This document shows positions 26,885-35,513 of a stretch of 64,000 nucleotides of DNA, in pieces. A model generated the notes under the pieces. The model made no database searches and had not been told where the DNA came from. It worked only from the letters and a program-made list of their open reading frames with translations. The translations under genes were made by a program, and so were the position numbers. The DNA comes from Terasakiella brassicae. GTDB taxonomy: Bacteria > Pseudomonadota > Alphaproteobacteria > Rhodospirillales > Terasakiellaceae. The stretch is taken from NCBI RefSeq assembly GCF_014641495.1, contig NZ_BMHV01000016.1, positions 22,556 to 86,555 on the forward strand. The letters are read 5' to 3'. The first letter of the stretch is position 1. Each line of letters opens with the position of its first letter.

Positions 26885-28639
26885 TTAGTCCTCTTTGCGA
26901 ATGTGGTTGAGGAAGGCTTTGGCTTCTTCACCCAGATCATCCGACAACTTATTCAATTGCTTGACCGATCCTGCCAAATCCTGTGAAGACTGCCCGACTT
27001 CAATCGCGGCTTCATTCACATTGGCAATGGTGGAAGAAACCTGACTGGTCCCCGCCGCAGCTTCTTGCGCATTAAGCGAGATTTCCTGTGTTGCGGCTCC
27101 TTGTTGTTCAACAGATGCCGCAATTGTGGCCGAGATTTCATTAATCTCGCCAATGACACGGGCAACCCCTTCCATTGCCTCCACCGACTCGTCCGTGGCA
27201 GACTGAATATTGGCAATCTGATCGGCAATATCCTGCGTGGCACGTGCCGTTTGATTGGCAAGGTTCTTCACCTCCCCTGCCACAACAGCAAAGCCTTTAC
27301 CTGCTTCACCTGCACGCGCGGACTCGATCGTTGCATTCAGTGCCAACAAATTGGTTTGTTCGGCAATGCCACTGATCAACTGCACGACTTCCCCGATTTT
27401 ATCCACGGCATCAGCCAATTTGCGGATTTTGTCGTTGGTATCGCTCACCTGATCACGCGCCCCTGTCGCCACTTCGCTGGCATGGGACACCTGATTGGTG
27501 ATGGAACCGATGGAAGCCGTTAATTCTTCCGCCGCTGCCGCCACGGTTTCGGCATTACGCGTGGCCTGATCCGCCATATTGGCGACTTCGCCTGCCTGAT
27601 TTTGGGCATCCGAAGACACTGCGTTCATACGTTCTGCCGCCACATCCAGATTGCGGGTGAAATCGCCCAGATCATTGGCAATAGAACCGATGGATTTTTC
27701 AAAATCATTCGCCATTTTCTCAGTTTGCAAACGGCGTCTTTCCAGCAACTGAGTTTCGCGCTGTTTCTGTTCTTCCAAATCCCGTTGGCGACGCTCCCGA
27801 TTTGTTTTAAAGGTTGTAATCGCCTTTACCATCTTACCGATTTCATCGACCCGCTTGGTTGTCGGGATTTCAACGTTGCTGCGCCCTTCGGCAAATTCGT
27901 TCATGATATTGGTCATATGTGTAATCGGGGTTGCCACCGATTTTGCACTCAGTAAGGCAACGACGGTTAAAATGGTTCCCAATAGCAAGGTAAAAACAAC
28001 CATCGTCATCGCAATTTGATCCCCACGGGCAATGACCGCATCAATGGCTGTATCCACTTCCAGCACACCGCGCACATCGCCCAGTTTCCAGTCATCTTTG
28101 GGTGTATCGGGGCGATGGTTATGACAGGTCACACAGGCTTCCGCCGACATGAGATCGGCAATGGCAACCCGAACGATTGTCTTGCCGTCTTTCTCAACGG
28201 TATTTACAAACTTGAGGTCTTTGTTTTTGGAAATTTTATCCCAGGCTTCCTGTTCAAAAGCATCAAGGGTGCGATCGGCCCGGTTGGGAAAGGGAAACGC
28301 ACTGTAAAGACGCATGGTCGTGTCTTCTTTGGACAACAGCTCACTCATATCATGGATGAACGTTGCCGGCAGGGGCACACCGTCTGCCATCGTTTTATGA
28401 TCGACACTCGGAACCAGACTACTTTCCGACAAAACCTTTTGAATAACGTTCTTGGTATAATAACCCCGAATTGCTTTAAATTGATTGACCGTTTGTGTGG
28501 CAGAATCCACCGCATTTTCGACGGCATTGTCCCGCATCATTCCGGGAACAACAAAAAACATTAAAACAACCGCCAATAGGGCAGCAACGGGTACTGGAAG
28601 GATAATCTTCCACAAGATACTTCTCGAGATCCAACCCAC
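26885..28639 (-). CDS. Methyl-accepting chemotaxis protein with c-type heme sensor domain
   Basis: Starting from GTG at 28639, which has AGAGGAG seven bases upstream, the protein has 584 residues. A membrane helix (about 11-33) leads into a periplasmic DUF3365/Tll0287-like domain. That domain contains CVTCHNH (Cys169, Cys172, His173), a covalent heme site. A second helix (about 199-222), a HAMP segment and the MCP signalling coiled coil follow. The hairpin tip is [27 protein letters not shown] ([20 protein letters not shown]). It should signal to CheA in response to redox state or a gas such as NO or O2. An upstream in-frame ATG at 28702 has no ribosome-binding site. Confidence 0.9.
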   Translation of the reverse strand: MGWISRSILWKIILPVPVAALLAVVLMFFVVPGMMRDNAVENAVDSATQTVNQFKAIRGYYTKNVIQKVLSESSLVPSVDHKTMADGVPLPATFIHDMSELLSKEDTTMRLYSAFPFPNRADRTLDAFEQEAWDKISKNKDLKFVNTVEKDGKTIVRVAIADLMSAEACVTCHNHRPDTPKDDWKLGDVRGVLEVDTAIDAVIARGDQIAMTMVVFTLLLGTILTVVALLSAKSVATPITHMTNIMNEFAEGRSNVEIPTTKRVDEIGKMVKAITTFKTNRERRQRDLEEQKQRETQLLERRRLQTEKMANDFEKSIGSIANDLGDFTRNLDVAAERMNAVSSDAQNQAGEVANMADQATRNAETVAAAAEELTASIGSITNQVSHASEVATGARDQVSDTNDKIRKLADAVDKIGEVVQLISGIAEQTNLLALNATIESARAGEAGKGFAVVAGEVKNLANQTARATQDIADQIANIQSATDESVEAMEGVARVIGEINEISATIAASVEQQGAATQEISLNAQEAAAGTSQVSSTIANVNEAAIEVGQSSQDLAGSVKQLNKLSDDLGEEAKAFLNHIRKED

Positions 28640-28668
28640 AATCAGCTCCTCTTCAAGACATCTTCCCC

Positions 28669-28683
28669 CCACTGTCACAGTGG
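28669..28683. promoter_or_regulatory. Perfect palindrome in the chemoreceptor leader
   Basis: CCACTGT, C, ACAGTGG form a 15-base perfect inverted repeat about 30 bases before the GTG start. It could be an operator or a leader hairpin; no known consensus is recognised. Confidence 0.35.
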
Positions 28684-28809
28684 AAATGCCTATCAAGCTC
28701 AATAGGTGGGAACGGGTCGATGACTTATCAATTACAGATTTATCACATCTTCTGCGTTTAAAACATTAAGATGTAATCAATCTTGTAGTATAAAGCTGCG
28801 ATAAGGGGA

Positions 28810-29112
28810 TTAACTTTGGTTAATTTTATCCCAACGAATTTCCTCGCGTGCGATTGATTCTTCCATAATATGACGATAGATTGATTCCGCCATGTCCGGG
28901 TCCATTGCATTTTCTTCCGCAAAATGGCGCACACGTTCCACAATATATTCGATACGCGAGGGAATGCGGACATCCCCGCGCGTTTCTTTAAATTGTGCTG
29001 CCTGAAGCACATAGCCGATCCGTTCAGCAAGCAAATCGACGATAATTTCGTCCAGGCGATCAATATTGTCGCGTACATCTTGCAAAGAATGACAGGTAAC
29101 GGCTTTGGGCAT
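28810..29112 (-). CDS. Chorismate mutase, AroQ class
   Basis: At 100 residues and all-helical, this matches the AroQ chorismate mutase: LQDVRDNIDRLDEIIVDLLAERIGY for helix 1 with the active-site Arg, then FKETRGDVRIPSRIEYIVER and a last helix ending EESIAREEIRW. The enzyme rearranges chorismate to prephenate for Phe and Tyr synthesis; pheA is at 55.6 kb. A salicylate-type isochorismate pyruvate lyase has the same fold and is a minor alternative. It follows gshA after 23 bases, in the run rsmE, gshA, mutase. Confidence 0.87.
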   Translation of the reverse strand: MPKAVTCHSLQDVRDNIDRLDEIIVDLLAERIGYVLQAAQFKETRGDVRIPSRIEYIVERVRHFAEENAMDPDMAESIYRHIMEESIAREEIRWDKINQS

Positions 29113-29135
29113 TTTAATCTCTTAGGCTATTCAAA

Positions 29136-30494
29136 TTAATAGGCGTGATCTTTAAAGACCTGATCAATATCACCTTTCCAGCGGGTTTCAAACTCTTTGA
29201 GCATAATTTCCGCCTGCGTTTGACCGGATTCCGCGATTGTGTAAAGCGGCTCAAGAAATTTACTTTCATCCTGACCCTGACTATTGACTACACCGCGACG
29301 TTTCAAACCGCCTTGAGCTATATCAAGCACATCCATGGCGATATCACCAATGGTTTGTCCCTTAAATTCGGTATTCAAGGCCGTATAGGGGACACGTTCA
29401 CGCAAATATTCATTATCGGCCAGTGACCAGTCTTTCACCAGTTGTTCCGCCTCGTCCAAGGCCTGATCATCATAAAGAAGACCCACCCAGAATGCCGGTA
29501 ACGCGCACAGACGATTCCACGGCCCGCCATCGGCCCCGCGCATTTCCAGAAACTTTTTCAAACGGACTTCGGGAAAAGCCGTTGTCAGATGATCTTCCCA
29601 ATCCTGTAGGGTGGCACGTTCCCCCGGCAAGGCGGGTAATTTTCCTGCCATAAAATCTTTAAACGACTGACCGGACGCATCAATATATTTACCGTCACGA
29701 TAAACAAAATACATCGGCACATTCAGCATATAATCCACATAAGATTCAAAGCCAAAACCGTCTTCAAAGACAAAAGGCAATGTTCCACAACGATCCGGGT
29801 CCGTATCCGTCCAGATATGGGAGCGGAAAGACAGCAGGCCATTGGGTTTGCCATTGCGAAACGGTGAATTTGCCCAAAGTGCGGTTGCAATCGGCTGCAA
29901 GGCAAGGGATGTACGGAACTTACGCACCATGTCTGTTTCAGAAGCAAAATCCAGATTAACCTGTACCGTACAGGTCGCCTTCATCATATCCAGACCAAGC
30001 GTGCCTTTTTTCGGCATATATTCGCGCATGATCTTGTAACGCCCCTTGGGCATCCACGGAATATCGTCTACCGACCATTTCGGCTGGTACCCCAATCCCA
30101 GAAAACTGACATCCAGTTCAGCCGCCACTTTTTTGGCCTGTTCCAAATGCGTCCCGACTTCTTTGCAGGTTTGGTGAATATTTTCCAGCGGTGCACCGGA
30201 CAATTCAACCTGCCCCCCCGGTTCAAGGGTCACTGACGATCCGTCATTGCCTTTCAGGGCAATGATATTGCCAGCCTCAAAGACGGGTTCCCATTCCGGG
30301 AACCGGGACATATTTTCCAACAGGGCGCGAACGGATTTTTCACCCTCATAGGGCAGTGTCCTTAGGGATTTCGTACAAAAGGCGAATTTTTCATGTTCCG
30401 TTCCGATCCGCCAATCGGATTTTGGTTTACAGCCGCTGGCAAGATAGTCCACCAATTGTTGTTTATTGTCGACGACAACGGATTTGTTACCCAT
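29136..30494 (-). CDS. gshA: Glutamate-cysteine ligase, plant/alphaproteobacterial type
   Basis: The 452 residues match the plant-type ligase of alphaproteobacteria: WRIGTEHEKFAF near residue 30, ALKGNDGSSVTLEPGGQVEL with glutamate-site residues, and FGFESYVDYMLNVPMYF. It joins Glu and Cys in the first, rate-limiting step of glutathione synthesis. I chose the ATG at 30494 (MGNKSV), preceded by AAGGA, because the longer frame enters rsmE. It is 28 bases downstream of rsmE and likely co-transcribed. gshB is not in the window. Confidence 0.93.
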   Translation of the reverse strand: MGNKSVVVDNKQQLVDYLASGCKPKSDWRIGTEHEKFAFCTKSLRTLPYEGEKSVRALLENMSRFPEWEPVFEAGNIIALKGNDGSSVTLEPGGQVELSGAPLENIHQTCKEVGTHLEQAKKVAAELDVSFLGLGYQPKWSVDDIPWMPKGRYKIMREYMPKKGTLGLDMMKATCTVQVNLDFASETDMVRKFRTSLALQPIATALWANSPFRNGKPNGLLSFRSHIWTDTDPDRCGTLPFVFEDGFGFESYVDYMLNVPMYFVYRDGKYIDASGQSFKDFMAGKLPALPGERATLQDWEDHLTTAFPEVRLKKFLEMRGADGGPWNRLCALPAFWVGLLYDDQALDEAEQLVKDWSLADNEYLRERVPYTALNTEFKGQTIGDIAMDVLDIAQGGLKRRGVVNSQGQDESKFLEPLYTIAESGQTQAEIMLKEFETRWKGDIDQVFKDHAY

Positions 30495-30522
30495 TTCAGG
30501 TGTCCTTATCAAACTTCTTTTT

Positions 30523-31272
30523 TTATCTTTCCCGAAGTGGCGTTTGCCAATCTCCGAGGACGGATTGCCAACAGCTAAGTGCTGCCAAAGCAGCCGTATC
30601 GGCCCGTAAAATACGGGGTCCAATACTTAGCGGCGTAACAAACGGCAGTTTCAGCAAAAGGTCAAGTTCGGATGGATCGAAACCACCCTCCGGCCCCACC
30701 AAAATAGCAGCCGGTTCTTGTGAATCCGCATTCTGTAAGCCAAGATTGATTGCCGGTGCCCCACCCTGTTCGTTCAACACGAAAAGTCTGCGTTCCTGCG
30801 GCCAATCTTTTATCAGCTGCGCCAAAGATACGGCTTCTTTTATATCGGGAATGTTAAGTCGTTCACATTGTTCGGAGGCTTCGATCACTTGTGCGTGAAG
30901 TCGCTCCGTATTAATGCGCGAAGTGATGGTCCGCTGGGTAATCACAGGAACGAGTGCGGCGACTCCCAACTCGGTTGCTTTTTCAACGACAAAATCCATA
31001 CGTTGTTTTTTAATCGGCGCAAACACAAGCCAAAGATCGGGACAACTATCCTGATCCCTTGTCTTATCCTCGATTTCGATCAAACATTTTTTCTTACGCG
31101 CAGAAACGATCCTTGCCTGCCATTCCCCATCACAGCCATTAAAAACAGCCACGCGGTCTTTGACCTGCAATCGCATGACATTATTCACGTAATGGGCCTG
31201 GTCTTCGCGCAAATCCAGCTGATTGCCAGTTGCCAGATCCCCATCGATAAATAAACGGATAAGGTTCGCCAT
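30523..31272 (-). CDS. rsmE: 16S rRNA (uracil-1498-N3)-methyltransferase
   Basis: The 249 residues fit RsmE: an N-terminal PUA-like domain (QAHYVNNVMRLQVKDRVAVFNG) and a SPOUT methyltransferase domain with the knot segments AAILVGPEGGFDPSELDLL and PLSIGPRILRADTAALAAL. It methylates U1498 of 16S rRNA using SAM. I chose the ATG at 31272 with GGGAAGAG upstream, since the longer frame adds unrelated residues. It leads the run rsmE-gshA-chorismate mutase. Confidence 0.93.
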   Translation of the reverse strand: MANLIRLFIDGDLATGNQLDLREDQAHYVNNVMRLQVKDRVAVFNGCDGEWQARIVSARKKKCLIEIEDKTRDQDSCPDLWLVFAPIKKQRMDFVVEKATELGVAALVPVITQRTITSRINTERLHAQVIEASEQCERLNIPDIKEAVSLAQLIKDWPQERRLFVLNEQGGAPAINLGLQNADSQEPAAILVGPEGGFDPSELDLLLKLPFVTPLSIGPRILRADTAALAALSCWQSVLGDWQTPLRER

Positions 31273-31394
31273 CTCTTCCCAAAAAAGCCAAGCGGCCCAC
31301 AGACATCCCCGTGAGCCGGACGCATTCAATAATTTTTTTATATCCCCAGCTGGTCACAAGACCAAGGGAAAAGCGTCATAAAAAGAAAGGCTTT

Positions 31395-31898
31395 TTAAGA
31401 ACAGGCGTTGCGCATGGCTGCATAAGCCGCCGAAATCCCCTTCAGGGAGTAGGTATCCGTGGTTTTTGTCCCGCGTGTGGAAATACCAACGGCGTTCATG
31501 GTGGCGCCGGCTTTCATCATTTTGACCAAACGCTGATCATCTTTTGTTTCGTAGGTCCACGCCGTTTCGCCAGAAGCAAACAATTTGAAATTTGCGCTGC
31601 CAATCGTAACCTGAACATCCTTGGATTTATCCAGTGGATAGCCTTGGTGGAAGCTGACAACATCCTTCAGCCCTTCGGACTTGCGGATGGTCACCAGCAC
31701 GTAGATGTCCCCGCGTTTGTCGGTATGGCTCGCCTTGGAAGGCACAGATGCAATATAACAAACGGACGCATTGGATTTTTTATCCGCAAAAACATCCCAA
31801 TCGCCTTGCGGACCCAAAAATTCAAAACCGGCAGCCTCTGCCGTCCATGAGAGCAGCAGTGCTGAAAGAAGCGTGAAAGTATAAGTAAAATGTCTCAT
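31395..31898 (-). CDS. IalB family periplasmic protein
   Basis: The 167 residues begin with a Sec signal peptide (MRHFTYTFTLLSALLLSWTAEA). The mature part has GDWDVFADKKSNASVCYIAS and the tail YAAMRNACS, two cysteines that could form a disulfide. This is the layout of invasion-associated locus B proteins, common in free-living alphaproteobacteria despite the name. The role is unknown and need not concern invasion. An A/T-rich hairpin (AAAAAG/CTTTTT) overlaps the stop codon and may end transcription. Confidence 0.72.
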   Translation of the reverse strand: MRHFTYTFTLLSALLLSWTAEAAGFEFLGPQGDWDVFADKKSNASVCYIASVPSKASHTDKRGDIYVLVTIRKSEGLKDVVSFHQGYPLDKSKDVQVTIGSANFKLFASGETAWTYETKDDQRLVKMMKAGATMNAVGISTRGTKTTDTYSLKGISAAYAAMRNACS

Positions 31899-31953
31899 GG
31901 CTCTTATGCTGGCAAAAGACCCTTAACAAATTACAAAGATTCCAAAATTTTTT

Positions 31954-33813
31954 CTAACCACTGCGCCCGAATAACCGTTCGATATCCTTGAGTTTCAGCT
32001 CTACATAGGTCGGGCGACCATGTTTGCACTGACCGGAATGCGGTGTGATTTCCATTTCACGCAACAAGGCATTCATTTCATCCAGCGTTAAACGGCGCCC
32101 GGCACGAATGGACCCATGACAGGCCATTGATCCGCAAACATCCATTAGGCGGTCGCGCAATGACATGGCTTCGTCAACCTCCGTCAGACTATCGGCAACA
32201 TCTTTGACCAATCCTTGAATATCCACCTTCGCCCCGAGCATGGCGGGAATTTCACGCACAACCACCGTCCCGGAGCCAAAGTTTTCAATCACCAGTCCCA
32301 ATTCTTCCAATTCTGTCGCACGGGCAACCAGACGATCGGCATCAACCATGTCCAGTTCCACCACTTCGGGGATCAACAAGCCTTGACGTTTAACGCCTGT
32401 GGCTTCCAGATCTTTTTTAATACGCTCATAGACCAGACGTTCATGGGCAGCGTGTTGATCCACCATAATAATGGCATCCCCGCTTTGGGCGACAATATAG
32501 GTTTCATGTAACTGTGCACGCGCCACACCCAAGGGATATTGTTCCCCCGTAATATCATAATCTGCATCGGACGATTCGCGCCGATTGGCTTGAAGGGGGG
32601 CATCCAGCCCGCTTAAGGGGGCCTGAAACTGTGCCGCTGCCTCGCGCAAACCTTCGCTGGGTGGGGGCATCGGATTATAATGGGAAAAACCGCTACTCGT
32701 GCCTTTGGATGTAATCGCACGCGCCATTTCGACGGTGGCCGGATCCATTTCACGCATGTACGGGGCTTGCATGGCGGCCAGTGCATCTTCAGCCACCGTG
32801 CTAGACGCCAAATGTCCCGCCCCGTTCAAGGCTTGTCGCAAGGCGCTGACAATCAGACCGCGCACCCCTTGAGCATCGCGAAACCGCACTTCAGCCTTGG
32901 CCGGATGGACGTTGACGTCCACCGCACGCGGTGGCAATTCGATAAACAAGGCCAATAGCGGATGACGGTCATGGGCCAAAAAATCACGATAAGCCCCGCG
33001 CACGGCCCCATAAAGCTGCTTATCTTTCACCGGACGACCATTTACGAAGAAAAATTGCAACGCATTATTGCCCCGGTTCAGCGTTGGCAGGCTGACATGC
33101 CCGGTCAAACGGACATTGTCGCGTTCTGCATCAATCACAACAGAATTATTCCCAAATTCACGGCCCATAATGGCGCGCAATCGATCCAGCATGGCTGCAA
33201 ATAACTCACCCTGACTGGAGGGCAAATTTAAAAGGGTGCGCACACCATCGCTGAGGGTAAAGGCAATCTCAGGGTGGCACATGGCCAGACGTTTCAGCAT
33301 ATCAATGCCGTGATTTAATTCCGTACGCGGCGCTTTTAAAAATTTCAGGCGCGCCGGTGTTGCAAAAAACAAATCACGCACTTCCACACGTGTCCCTTGG
33401 GCATGGGCAGCCGGTTCCGGTCCGTCGACCTCGCCGCCTTCCACACGGATACACCAGCCGTTTTCGCTGTCTTTGTTACGCGACGTAATCGACATCCGCG
33501 CCACAGATCCGATTGACGGTAAGGCCTCTCCCCTAAAACCCAATGTGGCGATATTGAATAAATCTTCATCCGGGATTTTCGAGGTTGCATGACGCTGCAC
33601 CGCCAGTTCCAATTCATCCGCATCCATCCCGGACCCGTTATCACTGACCGATAAAAGAACGCGTCCACCTTCTTTCATAACCACGTCAATTCGGGTGGCC
33701 CCGGCATCAATGGCATTTTCCACCAGTTCTTTCATGGCAGAGGCCGGACGTTCCACAACCTCCCCGGCGGCAATTTGGTTGATCAGGGTTTGCGGCAGAA
33801 GGCGGATGCCCAT
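31954..33813 (-). CDS. mutL: DNA mismatch repair protein MutL
   Basis: The 619 residues include the N-terminal GHKL ATPase (ELVENAIDAGATRIDV, SVSDNGSGMD, TLGFRGEALPSI) and the C-terminal dimerisation domain. The C-terminal domain has DQHAAHERLVYE, the metal-binding endonuclease motif DQHA-x2-E-x4-E, and CKHGRPTYVEL. This indicates an endonuclease-type MutL, unlike the nuclease-free Escherichia coli form that relies on MutH. The ATG at 33813 overlaps the pgi stop as TGATG, and homology starts there (MGIRLLPQTLINQIAAGEV). Confidence 0.95.
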   Translation of the reverse strand: MGIRLLPQTLINQIAAGEVVERPASAMKELVENAIDAGATRIDVVMKEGGRVLLSVSDNGSGMDADELELAVQRHATSKIPDEDLFNIATLGFRGEALPSIGSVARMSITSRNKDSENGWCIRVEGGEVDGPEPAAHAQGTRVEVRDLFFATPARLKFLKAPRTELNHGIDMLKRLAMCHPEIAFTLSDGVRTLLNLPSSQGELFAAMLDRLRAIMGREFGNNSVVIDAERDNVRLTGHVSLPTLNRGNNALQFFFVNGRPVKDKQLYGAVRGAYRDFLAHDRHPLLALFIELPPRAVDVNVHPAKAEVRFRDAQGVRGLIVSALRQALNGAGHLASSTVAEDALAAMQAPYMREMDPATVEMARAITSKGTSSGFSHYNPMPPPSEGLREAAAQFQAPLSGLDAPLQANRRESSDADYDITGEQYPLGVARAQLHETYIVAQSGDAIIMVDQHAAHERLVYERIKKDLEATGVKRQGLLIPEVVELDMVDADRLVARATELEELGLVIENFGSGTVVVREIPAMLGAKVDIQGLVKDVADSLTEVDEAMSLRDRLMDVCGSMACHGSIRAGRRLTLDEMNALLREMEITPHSGQCKHGRPTYVELKLKDIERLFGRSG

Positions 33814-35462
33814 CAATCGTATTCCTTCTTCAACAGTTTCATATATTTCAACAAGCCTTGCGTCGAACAATCATTGCCCATAATCGGGGCTTCCCCGGTA
33901 ATTTGCGGGGCGAGATCACGGGCCAATTCTTTCCCCAACTGCACCCCCCATTGGTCAAATGAATTGATATTCCAGACGACCCCCTGCACAAAGATTTTAT
34001 GTTCATAAAGGGCCAGTAATTGTCCGATTGTGAACGGCGTAATCAACGGCAAAACCAGCGAATTGGTCGGCTTATTACCGGGAAAGGTCATATGGGGGGC
34101 CAATTGATCAATCCGTTCGGCACTCACCCCTTTTTTCTTGAGTTGTGCGCGAACTTCTTTTTCTGTCTTCCCCCACATCAAGGCTTTGGTCTGCCCCAAA
34201 AAATTGGACAACAAAATCGTCTGATGATCCCGCAAGGGGTGATGATTATTCGCCACCCCGATAAAATCCATCGACACATCCCATTTGCCTTGATGCAACA
34301 GCTGAAAGAACGAATGCTGCGCATTGGTGCCGGCATGCCCAAACACAATCGGACCTGTTTGATAATCCACCGGACGACCCTGTAGATCAACCCGCTTGCC
34401 ATTACTTTCCATATCCACCTGTTGCAGATATTGCGGAAAACGCGTCAGATACTGGTCATAGGGTAAAACCGCGTGCGTGGACCAACCAAAGAAATTTGCA
34501 TACCATACCCCCAGCATCGCCATAATAATCGGGATATTATGTTCGATGGGGGAGGTCCGAAAATGTTCATCCATCGCAAATGCCCCTTCGAGCATTTCCT
34601 CAAACTTATCCATGCCCAACACCAGCGCAATCGCCAGACCGATCGCTGACCATGTGGAATAACGTCCCCCGACCCAATCCCAAAACGGAAACATGTAATC
34701 GGTATCAATCCCGAAATCACAGACTTTCTCTTCGTTGGTGGAGACCGCAACAAAATGATGGCGCACCGCGTCAGTGCCTAACTTCTTAATCAACCAGGTG
34801 CGCGCGGATGTCGCATTCAGCAAGGTTTCCTGTGTGGTGAAACTTTTGGATGACACAATAAACAAGGTGGTTTCTGCATCCAGTCCACGTAGGGTTTCTA
34901 CAAGGTGAGAACTGTCAACGTTGGAAATAAAACGCGGTGTCAGATCATCGCTTTGATAGCTACGCAATGCCTGCAAAGCCATAATCACACCCAAGTCAGA
35001 TCCGCCGATCCCGATATTGACGATGGTACGAATGCGTTTTCCGGTTACACCACGCCAACGCCCTTCGCGCACATCATCGCAAAAATGGCGCATTTTTTCC
35101 AAAACGGCCCGGACCTCGGGCATGACATCGTGACCATCCACAATCATCGCCCGATCGGAACGATTACGCAGGGCGACATGGTAAACCGCACGGTCTTCCG
35201 TTGTATTGATATGTGCGCCATTGAACATACGGTCGCGGGCTTCTTCCACGCCGCAAGAACGCGCGAGATCCCCCAACAAGCCCATTGTTTTTTCAGTAAT
35301 GCGGTTTTTGGAATAATCCAGTAACAACCCGCTGGATCGTTCGGAAAACCGTTCAAAACGGCCTCGGTCCTTTTTGAACAAGTCGCGCATATGCACGTCC
35401 TTGATCTCTTGATGATGATCCAAAAGGGCTTGCCATGCCGGGCTATCTGTCAGGGCGCTCAT
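33813..35462 (-). CDS. pgi: Glucose-6-phosphate isomerase
   Basis: The 549 residues show both family signatures: NIGIGGSDLGVIMA (near 171-184) and GHAGTNAQHSFFQLLHQG (near 379-396). It interconverts glucose 6-phosphate and fructose 6-phosphate in glycolysis and gluconeogenesis. Length matches the usual 550 residues. The stop codon overlaps the mutL start, so the two are translationally coupled though unrelated in function. The 36-base gap upstream holds a weak terminator for the RND gene. Confidence 0.96.
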   Translation of the reverse strand: MSALTDSPAWQALLDHHQEIKDVHMRDLFKKDRGRFERFSERSSGLLLDYSKNRITEKTMGLLGDLARSCGVEEARDRMFNGAHINTTEDRAVYHVALRNRSDRAMIVDGHDVMPEVRAVLEKMRHFCDDVREGRWRGVTGKRIRTIVNIGIGGSDLGVIMALQALRSYQSDDLTPRFISNVDSSHLVETLRGLDAETTLFIVSSKSFTTQETLLNATSARTWLIKKLGTDAVRHHFVAVSTNEEKVCDFGIDTDYMFPFWDWVGGRYSTWSAIGLAIALVLGMDKFEEMLEGAFAMDEHFRTSPIEHNIPIIMAMLGVWYANFFGWSTHAVLPYDQYLTRFPQYLQQVDMESNGKRVDLQGRPVDYQTGPIVFGHAGTNAQHSFFQLLHQGKWDVSMDFIGVANNHHPLRDHQTILLSNFLGQTKALMWGKTEKEVRAQLKKKGVSAERIDQLAPHMTFPGNKPTNSLVLPLITPFTIGQLLALYEHKIFVQGVVWNINSFDQWGVQLGKELARDLAPQITGEAPIMGNDCSTQGLLKYMKLLKKEYD

Positions 35463-35487
35463 GAAAAAATCGTCTTGTTTGCTGTCT

Positions 35488-35513
35488 AAAAAAACACCCT
35501 AGACGTTTTTTTT
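35488..35513 (-). terminator. Weak A-T stem terminator after the RND permease gene
   Basis: AAAAAAAC (35488-35495) can pair with GTTTTTTT (from 35505). On the minus strand it ends in a run of T. It overlaps the end of the RND coding region and has few G-C pairs. Confidence 0.35.
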
